Source: Paenibacillus sp. JCM 18996
GTDB taxonomy: Bacteria; Bacillota; Bacilli; Paenibacillales; NBRC-103111
Direction: 5' to 3'
NCBI GenBank assembly: GCA_001313085.1
Contig: BBFE01000012.1
Coordinates: forward strand, 1 to 64,000
Length of the DNA: 64,000 nt
How positions within the stretch are numbered: position 1 is the stretch's first letter; every line of letters begins with the position of its first letter. The notes under the pieces are model-generated. The model made no database searches and was not told the DNA's origin. It worked only from the letters and a program-made list of their open reading frames with translations. The translations under genes and the position numbers were made by a program. Below, piece after piece: positions 1-10,279 of this stretch.

Positions 1-806
1 CTCAGCCGCAGCAGCAGCTGCGGACGACGGAGCTGCTGCTGCGGCCGTCTCCAGGCTTTCCTTTGTGACGGCTGTCACCTGAGCCGACTCAATCTCGGAG
101 ACGCTCTCGATCGCCTTCTGCAGCTCTGCCGCATCGATTTCCGAAATGTAGTACACGGAAAATGTCCGGTCAAACTGTTCTTGTTCGATGTCCTGGACGG
201 AAGGCAGAACTTTCACCACTTCCCCGTTCCGCTCAAGCACATCAAACACCATATAAGCTCTCGCGGCTTTCAAGAAGCAGTCCTCACGGACCGCCACATC
301 CACACGGAAGACCTTCATCCCGGCATCCACGGACTGCAGCAGAATGGAAAACTGGAACTCGTCCAGAGCATCTTCGCCCGATGCGGCAGGCGAAACCTTT
401 CCGGAGGGGGATTCCGGCTTCTTGTAATCGCCGGTTACGATCGATTTCAAGGATACGACAATTTCCGTTACATCCGCTTGGCCCGAGCCGCCGCCGATAA
501 TATCGCCCACCATGGATTCCAAAGCGTCGATGCTTTGAAACAAGCAGTCAAATATGAAAGGGTTCATCTCCAGCTTCGCGTTCCGGACCAGGTCCAGCAC
601 GTTCTCCATTTCATGGGTAAGAGAAGCCAAATCCTCATAGCCCATTGTGGCCGACATGCCTTCAACGTGTGCGCCGAGCGGAAAATGTTGTGCAGTATGC
701 CTATATCCTGGGGACTGTTCTCCAGGCTGAGCAAATTCTCGTTGATCGCTTGAAGATGCTCCCTCGATTCATCAATAAACAGAGATAAATATTGGTTCAT
801 TTCCAC
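1..806 (-). CDS. cheA: Chemotaxis histidine kinase CheA, N-terminal part (runs off the window)
   Basis: CheA autophosphorylates in response to receptor signals and passes phosphate to CheY and CheB. The N-terminal Hpt domain is visible: the phosphoacceptor His is about residue 46 in SAHTLK. The next region matches the linker and CheY/CheB-binding part, and the Ala-rich stretch at the window edge is the start of the next linker. The start is GTG at 806 (MEMNQY), with a GGTGGTGA ribosome binding site upstream. One frame break lies near 656: after AHTLK the frame needs AAGGGCATG but the sequence has AAGGCATG, one G short. Beyond it the frame reads open to position 1. The gene follows cheB as the last visible cistron of the fla/che operon. 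The kinase core, P5 domain and stop lie outside the window. Confidence 0.9.
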
Positions 807-886
807 AATCGCTTCACCACCGAAAAAAATTTAGTATGTAGATGTGAGACGCAGCATCCGCCCCTTTAGCTTTCTATTCCCGGTCC

Positions 887-1996
887 CTACCTGCTGACGC
901 AGTCCTCCAGCTTCTTGACCATACCGCCCAGCGGCACCACATGCATTGCCGCGCCCAGCTCCACCGCAGCTCTCGGCATACCGTACACCACGCACGACTC
1001 CTCCGATTCTGCAATCGTCGTAACGGCTCCGGCCTGTTTGAGCTCGAGCATCCCTTTGGCCCCGTCGCTGCCCATACCGGTCATCAGCACGATATGCCGT
1101 TTTAATTCCTTCAAAGGCAGCAGGGAGCGGAACATCATTTCAACCGAAGGCCGATGGCCCGAAACGGGCTCTTCCTTGCTCAGCTCGATCCGGTAGGATG
1201 CCCCAGCACTGACTCTGGCCAATTTCATGTGATAACCGCCCGGCGCCACATAAGCCGTCCCGTTCTCCAGGATCATTCCCTGCTCCGCTTCAACTACCTT
1301 CATGGCGGAACAGTTATCCAGCCTTTGCGCCAGCGATTTGGTGAAATTGGGAGGCATATGCTGGACAATGAGGATGGGTGCCGGGAAGTTAGCCTGAATC
1401 TGCGAAAACATGGCATGCAGCGCCTGGGCCCCCCTGTCGATATGCCTAACGCGATAAGATGGCTTACAGCCTTGGCTCCCGGCGGCTTAGGCAAGGACGC
1501 AAGGATGGCGCCTTTCCTCGGCTCAGCCGCGGCCGGCTTAGGCTCTCGCGGGATCGGCTTCCTCTCTTCACTAGCAGGCTGCAGGCATTTAACTTTTGTC
1601 TGGACGGCAGAGTGCAGCTTTGTTAAAAGGAGTTGTTTTACCTTATATAAATCCAATGAAATAGAACCGGACGGTTTATTGACGAAATCAAACGCCCCGA
1701 GCTCCAATGCCCTGATCGTTTCGGCCGCGCCTTCATGCGTCAGGCTGCTCAGCATAATGACGGGCGTCGGACAATCCTTCATTATAAGCTTAAGTGCTTC
1801 AAGGCCGCTCAGTTCTGGCATTTCAATGTCGAGCGTCACCGCGTCGGGTTTCCATTGATGAATTTTCTCTATCGCTTCTCTTCCGTTTTTTTGCCGTATC
1901 AACCACCTCAAAAGCGGCATCGCCGGCAATCAGATCGGAAATCAGCTTTCGCATAAACAAAGAGTCGTCTACAACCAATATTTTATAACGCGCCAA
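887..1996 (-). CDS. cheB: Chemotaxis methylesterase/deamidase CheB (two frame breaks)
   Basis: CheB removes methyl groups from chemoreceptors and is activated by CheA phosphorylation. The N-terminal receiver domain carries the acidic pair in LVVDDS and the phosphoacceptor Asp in TLDIEMPELSG. The C-terminal catalytic domain shows the triad: Ser in GISTGGP, His in VQHMP, Asp in GMGSDGAKG. I choose the TTG start at 1996 (MARYKILVVDD), eight bases after GAGGTG, rather than an in-frame GTG at 2005. The A-run at 1886-1892 is 7 where the frame needs 6, and a base is missing near 1427 just after STGGP. With both repaired the protein is 369 residues, the usual length. It lies between flhG and cheA, as in Bacillus. 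Confidence 0.92.
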
Positions 1997-2058
1997 TCGA
2001 TACACACCTCATGTGACTGCCTGCCGCAACAATTATTCTTAAACGAGAACGGGCGGCG

Positions 2059-2933
2059 TCAGGATAAAAGCTTCAACATCTTGGAAAGGAACCGTTTTAC
2101 GCCTCCGGTGTCGGATTGGGCGGTGTGCTGCTGTCCAGAGATGAACCGCTGGGCAATATCATAAATCCCTTTGGACGCCTGTGATGCGGGATACATCAAG
2201 GTAAAAGGCACCTGCTTTTTTTTACCGCTTTGGAGACATTGGCGTCGTCGTACACGTAGCCTAGTGTCGGAATGTCAATCCCGAGGAATCTTTTGGCCAC
2301 CATAGCGATTTTGTCGGCAGTCTGCTTCCCCTCCCCCGGATCAGTGACCCGGTTGATAACCAGCTTGAAATCAATCTCAAGCTCCATGGCGTTGACCATT
2401 TTGATAATCGCATACGCGTCCGTAATGGCTGTCGGCTCTGGTGTGGTTACGACCAAGGTTTCCTCTGCGGCAATGATAAATTTTAATGTTTCCTTGGATA
2501 AACCGGCCCCCGTGTCGAAGATGATGAAATCCACAAACCCGTTAAGCAGGTTCACCTGTTCCGCAAAATCATTCAGCTCTTCCTCCGTCAGCCGCAGCAG
2601 GTCGTTAAAGCCGGAGCCCCCCGCGATAAACTGCAGATCAAGCGGTCCTTTCTGGATGATCTCCCATATGGAATTTTGCTTTTTCAGCAAATGATACAGA
2701 CTGTACTTTGAGGTAATTCCCATGAGCACATCAATATTGGCAAGGCCGATATCGGCGTCAAACACAAGAACTTTGTATCCCCTCGACTGCAGAGCAAGAG
2801 CGAAATTCAGGGTGAAATTGGATTTGCCCACTCCCCCTTTGCCGCTGGTGACGGTAATGATCCTCGTCTTTCGGCTTGGAGCATCCGTCTGCTCGCTCAC
2901 CAGATTCCTCAGCCCTTGCGCCTGGTCATTCAT
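2059..2933 (-). CDS. flhG: MinD-like ATPase FlhG (YlxH), C-terminus frame-broken
   Basis: FlhG is a ParA/MinD-family ATPase that works with FlhF to set flagellar number and placement. The deviant Walker A (TSGKGGVGKSNF) is near residue 25, followed by the switch region FDADIGLANIDVLMG. The start ATG at 2933 begins MNDQAQGLRNLV, the conserved FlhG activation helix, so it is a true start even though the raw sequence reads in frame from FlhF into it. The A8 run at 2216-2223 breaks the frame. On the other side the sequence continues with QVPFTLMYPASQASKG, typical of the family, to a TGA at 2059. The repaired product is about 290 residues. The start overlaps the deduced flhF stop as ATGAATGA. Confidence 0.88.
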
Positions 2934-4299
2934 CGCTTTGTTCCCCCAGGATCCGGCAATCAGCCGCTGTTCGTCGATCTGCGAGATATCGTCCGGAACG
3001 TTCTGCCCATAGGCCACGTAGGACAAAGAAGGCGAGAAATCGTGTACGAGATTGACAATAGAGCCGTAAGTGTCGGTCTCATCCATTTTGGTAAAGAGCA
3101 CCTTGTCAAGTGTGAATTTATTAAAATTGGAGGTAATCGCCTTCATATCCTTATATTTCATGGTCAGGCTCAGCACCAGAAAACTCTCGCTCTTCCCGCG
3201 GCTGCCCAGCAGCGCGTTCAGCTCCGAAACATTCATTTCGTTGCGGAAATTGCGCCCGGCCGTGTCCATAAAAATGATGTCGCAGTCCTCCAGATTGCGG
3301 AAAGCCTTTCCCAGGTCCTGGGGCGAGAAGACGACCTCGAGCGGAACGTTGAGAATGGTAGAGTAAGTCTTGAGCTGTTCCACGGCGGCAATCCTGAACG
3401 TGTCGGAGGTGATGAAACCGACTTTTCTTCGATGCTTCAACACCTGTTCCGCCGCCAGCTTGGCAATCGTTGTGGTCTTTCCCACACCGGTAGGCCCAAC
3501 AAAATGGGCGATACGGGTATCCTGGGCGATCGGCTTGGGCTCGTCCGATCGGAGGACGCCAAGGAGCTGCTTCGCCACGTGTTCATACGCTTCGGAGAAG
3601 CCTGCCGGCGCCCCATGCTCCTCGGCGGCCTGCAGCGCTTGATCGACCAGCTGCCGGGCAATCGCAGGCTCCACTTCCTGCTCGACCATCCTGGCTTCCA
3701 GCACTTGAAATGGTTCGGGCAGAGCCGGGGCCTCCTCGCCTGGAGAGGATAGCTTATGCACCATTGCCTTCATCTGGCGGATTTCGTCCAGCAGCAGGTC
3801 TTCCCTGCCTTTCATGGCGGCAAGCGGCTTTTTTTCTGTTTCTGCGAATGAGCATTTCCCGCTTCAAACGCTCCGCTTCGTTAAAAAAGATCCTTCGGGG
3901 CAATAGAGCAGGGAGAGGAAGCGGCGGGCGCGTCCCCGTAATCGGCTGCGCTTTCCCGTGCCTCCGCAAAGTTTAAATGCTCCGCCGCTTCCATTACAGC
4001 TACGGACGGTTCCCTTTTGACCGGATTAGGGGAAGAAGCGGCATAACTGGCTGCAGCATGAACGGGCGTTTTATAGGATGCCGGGCCCTTCGGCACGGGT
4101 GCGCCGGGAGCTTCACTGATTCCCACGCTTTCGTCAATTGCGGCAATGACCTCGATCTTCTTTTTTTCCGAACATTCCCAGAAAACCGCCGGTCCTCAGT
4201 TCCTTCGTATTGAGAATGACCGCGTCCTTACCCAGATCAAGCTTGATTTTTTTGAAGCGCGTCGGGCATGGAATCCACAATATATTTTTTCACTCTCAT
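2926..4299 (-). CDS. flhF: SRP-type GTPase FlhF (five frame breaks; not really fused to FlhG)
   Basis: FlhF is the third SRP-family GTPase and recruits early flagellar parts. It has a basic N-terminus (MRVKKYIVDSMPDALQ), a low-complexity B-domain linker, then the G domain with G1 [11 protein letters not shown]3 DTAGR and G4 TKMDET. Breaks: A7 near 4248 (needs 6), A7 near 4165 (needs 6), T6 near 3888 (needs 5), A7 near 3833 (needs 6), and a G5 run near 2945 that needs 6. Repairing the last one makes FlhF end in GEQSDE with TGA at 2926-2928, overlapping the flhG start. The total then becomes 1371 bases, an exact 457 codons. Only the last 370 or so residues are open in the raw sequence. Confidence 0.9.
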
Positions 4300-4303
4300 A
4301 AGT

Positions 4304-6335
4304 TCACCACTCCCATGCTTTGAATTTCGACGTTGGCTCAAGCTCGCTGTAGGACAGAACGGGAATGTCCTGCATGGTGCGCTCCAGAAGCTGGCGCAAA
4401 TACATACGTACGGTAGGCGACGTCAGGATCACAGGCTGCTGGCCCGCCTGAATCAGCTTGGTCAGCTGCTCCGAGAGCTTGCTGTATATCAGCTGGGATG
4501 AATTGGGGTCGAGCGCCAGATAAGAGCCTTGGTCGGTTTGCTGTACCGACTCGGCCAGCTTCTTCTCCAGGGCGGGTCCCACCGTGACCACCTTCAAGGA
4601 ATCGCCGTCGGCCACAAACTGCCGGGTAATCTGTCTCGCCAGCGCCTGTCTCACATATTCCGTCAGAATTTCCGGATCCTTGGTGTAGCCCGCGTAATCG
4701 GCCAGCGTTTCCATAATGGTCACCATGTCGCGGATGGAGATTTTTTTCCTTGAGCAGCTTGATCAGTACCTTTTGCACTTCCCCGATCGACAATTGGCCT
4801 GGAATGAGCTCTTCCACCAGCGCCGGATAAGTTTCCCTGATATTGTCAATCAGAGCTCTCGTCTCCTGTCTGCCCAACAGTTCATGGGCATGGCGCTTGA
4901 TCACCTCTGTGAGGTGAGTGGCCACCACGGAAGGCGGATCGACTACAGTGTATCCGGACAGCTCGGCTCTTTCCTTCGTGTTTTCGTCGATCCAAAGGGC
5001 GGGCAGCCCGAACGCCGGCTCCACGGTGTCGATGCCGACTACGGATTCGTCGTCGATCCCCGGGCTCATCGCTAGATAGTGATTTAACAGCAGCTCGCCG
5101 CTGGCCACGGTGTTTCCTTTTATTTTGATCATGTATTCGTTAGGCCTCAGTTGGATGTTGTCGCGGATCCGGATGACCGGCACGACGAGTCCCAGCTCCA
5201 AAGCGCACTGCCTGCGGATAAGGATAATGCGGTCCAGAAGATCTCCGCCCTGCCCAGTGTCTGCCAAAGGAATCAACCCGTAACCGAACTCGAATTCGAT
5301 CGGATCCACCTGCAGCAGATTGATGACACTCTCCGGAGAGCGTACCTCCTCAATCTGCTGCTCTTCGACAAGCTGCTCGTCTTCCGCCTGCTTCCGGTTC
5401 AGCTGCTTCTGCATTTTATATGCGGCGAACGCGAGCAACCCGGCTATAGGAGCAGTAATGATGTTATGGATCGGGGTAAACACTCCTAACAGGAAGATCG
5501 TCCCTGCCACAATGTAAAGCAAGTGCGGATACTTCATCACTGGTACGGACAAATCCTCGGCCAGGTTGCCTCTGAAGCGGAACGGGTGACGATGATACCG
5601 GCTGCGGTAGAGATGAGCAGCGCAGGGATTTGGCTCACCAAACCGTCGCCGATTGTCAGAATCGAGTATGTGGACGCCGCTGTCGGGAATGAATCGCCTT
5701 TCATCGCCATCCCGATCACAAATCCGCCGATCAGGTTGATGAACAGCATGATTATGCCGGCAATTGCGTCCCCTTTCACAAACTTCGAGGCACCGTCCAT
5801 CGCTCCGTAGAAGTCCGCTTCCCTGGCGATCCGCGTCCGTCTTTCCTTGGCCTGATGCTCATTGATCAGCCCGGAGTTGAGATCGGCGTCGATCGCCATC
5901 TGTTTGCCCGGCATCGCGTCCAAGGTGAACCTTGCGGCTACTTCCGCCACGCGCTCGGACCCTTTGGTAATAACGATAAATTGCACGAGCACCAGCACGA
6001 TAAATACGATAAATCCGACCACAATGTTGCCCTGCGCCACAAACTCCCCGAACGACCGGACCACGTTGCCGGCTTCCCCGTGCGCGAGAATATTCTTGGT
6101 CGTCGAAACGTTGAGCGCCAGCCGGAACAGGGTGGTAATGAGCAGCAGCGAAGGGAAGATGGCAAATTCAAGCGTATCCACCGTGCTCATCGCGATGAGG
6201 ATAATAATCAGCGCGAGCGATATGTTAATGACCAAAAAAAATGTCCAGCAATACCGTGGGAAGGGGCAGCACCATCATTAAGACGATCCCGATAATGCCT
6301 ACCAGGGTCAAAAGCTCTTTCGGTTTTAATTTCAT
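4304..6335 (-). CDS. flhA: Flagellar export gate protein FlhA (three frame breaks)
   Basis: FlhA forms the nonameric ring of the flagellar type III export gate. The N-terminal membrane half contains several hydrophobic helices and the conserved FHIPEP-family cytoplasmic loop; the C-terminal soluble half (residues 350-676) docks export chaperones. The start is ATG at 6335 ([11 protein letters not shown]). Breaks: T8 at 6234-6241 (needs 7), a missing G near 5566 (GAGGCAAC for GAGGGCAAC), and A7 at 4741-4747 (needs 6). The repaired length is 676 residues, matching the family. It sits 4 bases upstream of the flhF start and follows flhB by 18 bases, the standard order. Confidence 0.94.
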
Positions 6336-6353
6336 TATCAGCAACCCCTTTCC

Positions 6354-7460
6354 TTATCCGATGGATTTGCCTTTCAGCTTGTACACATAGGCCAGCACTT
6401 CAGCTACCGCCTGAAACATTTCCGCCGGAACCGATTCGCCGATTTCCACCTGGGCGTAAAGGGCTCTGGCTAACGGTTTATTCTCCACTGTGACGATACC
6501 GTGCGGTTTGGCAGGTCTTTTATTTTTTAACGCCGTGAAATCGGCTCCCTTGGCGATCACGGTGGGCGCATGCATAACGCCGGCGTCATACTGTACCGCT
6601 ACGGCAAAGTGAGTGGGATTCGTGATGACACATCGGCCTTGGGCACTTCCTGCATCATCCGCCGCATGGCCATTTCCCGCTGCTTGCTCTTGATTTTTTC
6701 CTTTGATAACCGGATCGCCTTCCGACTTTTTTTTATATTCATCTTTGATGTCCTGCTTGGACATGCGAAGATTCTTTTCGTGTTCATATTTCTGGTACAG
6801 ATAATCAAAAAGAGCCAGGACCACTATACACACCGCGATTTTAATCCCCAAATTCAGAGTGACGGAGCTTGTATACTGAAAAAATTTGCTCTATGGGCAT
6901 ACGGCCAAGCTCCAGCAGCTTTTCCTTTTCTTTGATCAGGGTGGTGTACACCATAAAACCGATAACGAGCAATTTCACGATGGTTTTTTACAAAATCGAC
7001 GAGAGCGTGCATTGAGAAAATCTTTTTTTGGCGCCTTCGATCGGGTTAATCTTGTTAAGCTTGACTGCGAGCGTCTTTGTCGTGAACAGGAGTCCGAATT
7101 GGGCATAATTGGCCGCGACCGCCGCAATGACCGATAAGGCAAGGATCGGGGCGAGAAGGATCAGGCCCTGCATCAGCATATCTTTATAGATCACCAGCAC
7201 ATTTTCCTTATCGATGTTCCAAAGCAGGTAAATTTGAAAAAAATGGTGGTAAACAGCTTGATCAGCCGCTCTTTCATAAATCCGCCCAGCATATAGAACG
7301 ACATAAACGACACAAGGAGGATAAACGCGGCCGGAAGCTCCATGCTTCGGGCAACCTGGCCTTTTTTCACGCGCGTCCTGCCTCTTTTTTCGCTGTAGCG
7401 GGTTCGGTTTTTTTCCTGCGAAAACAGCTGAAGGTCCAGCTGCAGTTGAAAACGGGCCAA
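6354..7460 (-). CDS. flhB: Flagellar export switch protein FlhB (about ten frame breaks)
   Basis: FlhB is a four-helix membrane protein whose cytoplasmic domain self-cleaves at NPTH to switch export from hook to filament substrates; NPTHFAVAVQYDAG is clearly present near 6600. The start is TTG at 7460 (MARFQLQLDLQLF) with AAAGGAGG seven bases upstream. This is the most damaged gene here: extended A/T runs near 7412, 7390, 7368, 7241, 7024, 6989, 6885 and 6697, a missing base near 6635, and a self-cancelling pair near 6526 and 6510 that leaves the frame open but garbles a few residues. The remaining sequence, including the C-terminal MFQAVAEVLAYVYKLKGKSIG tail region, is typical. The deduced length is roughly 365 residues. 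Confidence 0.9.
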
Positions 7461-7502
7461 GACGGAACCTCCTTTGTCCCTTTTCCGGTGAAAATTCGGG
7501 CA

Positions 7503-8293
7503 TTAATCCGCGCGCAGCAGCAGGATCAGCTTTTGCATGGAGTCCAGCATCGTCTTGAACAAATCTTCGAACAATCCGATAAAACCGGGAAACAGCAAAA
7601 TCAGCAGCAACAGGCCGATAATAATCTTGCGGGAACGCCTACTACAAAAAATGTTAAACTGCGGGGCGACCCTGGCTAAAAGCCCAAGCCCCAAATCCGT
7701 AAAGAACATCGCCACCACGATCGGGGCGGACATCTGCAGCGACAGAGAGAACATCCTGATGAACGTCTTTACGATAAAATCCGTCACTTGGCCGCTGTAG
7801 ATTTTTTTGCGAATAAATCGTTGGATAAGGGAATCCATTTGTAACTGTCCATGATCGCCTGAAGCAGGTAATGATGTCCGTTGAACGTCAAGAACAGCTC
7901 TATGGCCAGCATGAACTTCAGGTTCCCGAGCAGCGGGCTGCTCACACCGGTGATCGGGTCGATGATACTTGCCATACCGAAGCCGATCTGCATATCCATA
8001 AACGATCCGGCCATCTGCACCGCCGTGAAAAAACATATAAGCGATGTATCCCAGCAGGAGACCGACCAGCATTTCCCTCAGTATTGATACAACAAACAGC
8101 GAGTCCATCTGCACCGGCTGCTGCAGCCCGACTGCCGCGAAGGTGACATAAGTGATAAAAAAAAGCTTAGCCCCGCCTTAAACGTCATCGGGACATTTCG
8201 CGAAGAAAACACGGGCACAACGACGAAAAAAACGAGGTAATTCGACAAAAAAACAAGCATAAAGCCGGGCAAATATTGTAACAACTGCTCCAT
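7503..8293 (-). CDS. fliR: Flagellar export protein FliR (several frame breaks)
   Basis: FliR is a polytopic membrane component of the FliPQR export channel. The start is ATG at 8293 (MEQLLQYLPGFMLVFL). Hydrophobic segments fill the protein, and the conserved block NPFTG-like IDPITGVSSPLLG is at about residues 110-122. Breaks: T8 at 8157-8164, T6 near 8032 (needs 5), A7 near 7806, T6 near 7650 (needs 5) and a missing base near 7637; the last two nearly cancel. With these repaired the gene is 263-264 codons. It lies between fliQ (12 bases upstream) and flhB, as expected. Confidence 0.9.
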
Positions 8294-8304
8294 CCGGTCA
8301 CGAC

Positions 8305-8574
8305 CTAAGAGATAAATTTATGAAGATTGTTCATCAGATTGTAGGTGAAATCGACGAGCGTTGTTAATATCCAGGGCCCAAAGATTAAAGCACCGAACAG
8401 CACGGCTACGATTTTGGGAACGAATGCCAGCGTTTGCTCCTGAATTTGCGTTGTGGCTTGAAAAATGCTGATGGCCAGGCCCACAACGAGGGCAAGCACC
8501 AGCATAGGGGCGCTAGCTTTCAAAACCGTATAGATGGCCTCCCCCGCGATCCGGATGACGAACTCTGAACTCAC
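8305..8574 (-). CDS. fliQ: Flagellar export protein FliQ
   Basis: FliQ is an 89-residue, two-helix membrane protein of the flagellar export channel. The frame is intact. I start it at GTG 8574 (MSSEFVIRIAGEAIYTVL), preceded by GGGAGG, because homologues begin here; an in-frame ATG 27 bases upstream would add nine residues that the family lacks. Two hydrophobic segments are visible, around residues 15-40 and 50-75. It is flanked by fliP and fliR in the canonical order. Confidence 0.95.
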   Translation of the reverse strand: MSSEFVIRIAGEAIYTVLKASAPMLVLALVVGLAISIFQATTQIQEQTLAFVPKIVAVLFGALIFGPWILTTLVDFTYNLMNNLHKFIS

Positions 8575-8603
8575 CTGCTTTTCCTCCCTTTGCCTGCGCA
8601 TAA

Positions 8604-9369
8604 TTATGTGTTATAGCTGAGAAGCAGGGACTTTACTACCAAATACCAACCGTCCACCAGGACAAAAAAGCAGGATTTTAAACGGAAGCGAAATCATCAC
8701 CGGCGGAAGCATCATCATCCCCATAGCCATCAGCGTGGAAGAAATCACCATGTCAATGACGAGAAACGGAATAAAGATCATAAAGCCCATCTGGAAAGCC
8801 GTTTTCAACTCGCTGATCGCGTAAGCGGCACAAGCGTTGTGATCTGCACATCCTCCGGCCCGTTGGGAGCGGGCGCTTTGGAGTAATCCAGAAACAGTTT
8901 GAGATCCTTCGAACGCGTATGGGTCCACATAAACTTCTTTATCGGCACCGCCGCTTTTTTTTCCAACGCCGCCGTCTGGGTGATCTTGCCGTTCATGTAA
9001 GGCTGCAGGGCATTCTGGTTGATCTCTCCCAGCACCGGTGACATGATAAAAAAAAGTTAAGAATAAAGCAAGGCCTATCAACACCTGGTTTGGCGGCATC
9101 TGCTGGGTTCCCAGAGAGGTTCTTACAAAGCCCAGCACGATCACAATCCTTGTGAAGCTTGTCATCAAAATCAATATGGACGGAGACAGGCTCAGCACGG
9201 TCAGCAGCAGGATGAGGGACACCGGGCTGGACGATCCCGCAGCTCCTCCGCCGCTTCCTATATCGATGTTGATGTTAGGGATCGGATCCGCCGCAAAGGC
9301 CGTCCGGGCCCCGGCTGAAACCAGGAGGAACACCGTCAAAACAAGAGCGGCTATTCGTTTATTTGTCAT
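8604..9369 (-). CDS. fliP: Flagellar export protein FliP (three frame breaks)
   Basis: FliP is the main pore-forming subunit of the flagellar export channel. It begins with a cleavable signal (MTNKRIAALVLTVFLLVSAG, cleavage near AFAADP), as FliP proteins do, followed by hydrophobic helices and the FliP signature LVIDMVISSTLMAMGMMMLPP. ATG at 9369 is preferred because GGAAG lies ten bases upstream; it overlaps the fliO stop. Breaks: T8 near 9048 (needs 7), a missing G near 8822 (CCGCTTAC for CCGGCTTAC), and T6 near 8668 (needs 5). Repaired length is 254 residues ending SLLLSYNT. An A8 run at 8955 reads in frame but gives one more Lys than expected. Confidence 0.93.
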
Positions 9370-9887
9370 AGTTGTCATTCTTCCGATCTTGATTATGTTC
9401 ATCCTTCAGCAAATCCGCGACTCTTTTCTTTCTGTCCGAGAGTGTGTTCATCTTGTCGAGCAACACCTGCTGGAAAGAAGAATCCAGGTCGACTTCCTCC
9501 GCCTCGCGGCTTTGCCCCCCTCTTCTCAGCCTTCCGAGCCACTCGCCCGCCGAAGGAAGCTTAACAGGCCCCGGATTAGTCTGAATCTGCCTGATAAGCT
9601 GTTCCACGGCTTCAGTATCTGCGATCTTCTCAAGCAGCTGAATATTGTTTCCGACTCCTACGATATACAGCGCGTCGCCTATTTTGACAATCTGGATTGA
9701 CTTGTTTTGTCCAAGAGCGACGCCTCCCAAGGTGCGTACAGCCCGTCCTGCGGACATCCACTGGTTTTTTTTGGCGAGAAATTTAACTATAAGCATAAAA
9801 AATTCCGATAATAACGATAAGATAGACCAGGACTTGCACGATCATAAAAACCGGATTGGTCCCGTTAACGAATCCGCTGTCTGCCAC
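9359..9887 (-). CDS. fliO: Flagellar biosynthesis protein FliO/FliZ (one frame break)
   Basis: FliO is a small bitopic membrane protein needed to stabilise FliP. The start is GTG at 9887 (MADSGFVNGTNPVF), followed by one hydrophobic segment at about residues 16-36, then a soluble domain containing the conserved VRTLGGVALGQNKSIQIVKIGDALYIVGV. A T6 run near 9800 (needs 5) separates the transmembrane part from the soluble part; after repair the gene is 176 codons exactly. It starts 6 bases after cheY and overlaps fliP by 11 bases. Confidence 0.85.
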
Positions 9888-9893
9888 GGCCCA

Positions 9894-10256
9894 TTACCCG
9901 AGCGTTTTCTTGATGGCTTCGATCACGCGGTCAGCTTGAAAAGGTTTGACGATAAAATCTTTCGCTCCGGCTTGTATGGCGTCGATGACCATAGCCTGCT
10001 GCCCCATTGCGGAACACATAATGACCTTGGCGTTGGCGTCGATTTTCTTGATTTCTTTCAAGGCTTGAATGCCGTCCATCTCCGGCATCGTAATATCCAT
10101 AGTAATGAGATCCGGCTGCAGTTCTTTATACTTTTCAATTGCCTGCATGCCGTCGTTGGCTTCTCCTACAACCTCATAACCGTTCTTGTTCAGGATGTCC
10201 CTGATCATCATTCTCATAAATGCTGCGTCGTCTACGATTAAAACCCGGTTTGCCAT
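9894..10256 (-). CDS. cheY: Chemotaxis response regulator CheY
   Basis: CheY is the diffusible response regulator that, when phosphorylated by CheA, binds the FliM/FliY switch. The 120-residue receiver domain is intact: the acidic pair is in LIVDDA, phosphoacceptor Asp54 in ITMDITMPEMDG, the switch Ser in IMCSAMGQ, and the conserved Lys in DFIVKPF. It sits between fliY and fliO, the position typical of Bacillus-type fla/che operons. Its intactness is notable among so many broken neighbours and fits the absence of long homopolymers in it. Confidence 0.97.
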   Translation of the reverse strand: MANRVLIVDDAAFMRMMIRDILNKNGYEVVGEANDGMQAIEKYKELQPDLITMDITMPEMDGIQALKEIKKIDANAKVIMCSAMGQQAMVIDAIQAGAKDFIVKPFQADRVIEAIKKTLG

Positions 10257-10279
10257 TCTGTAAATCCCCCTACGAATTA

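Noticed and set aside
2196..3815. A genuine FlhF-FlhG fusion protein
   Set aside because: A single G insertion restores a standard overlapping stop/start and an exact codon count for flhF; see the findings.
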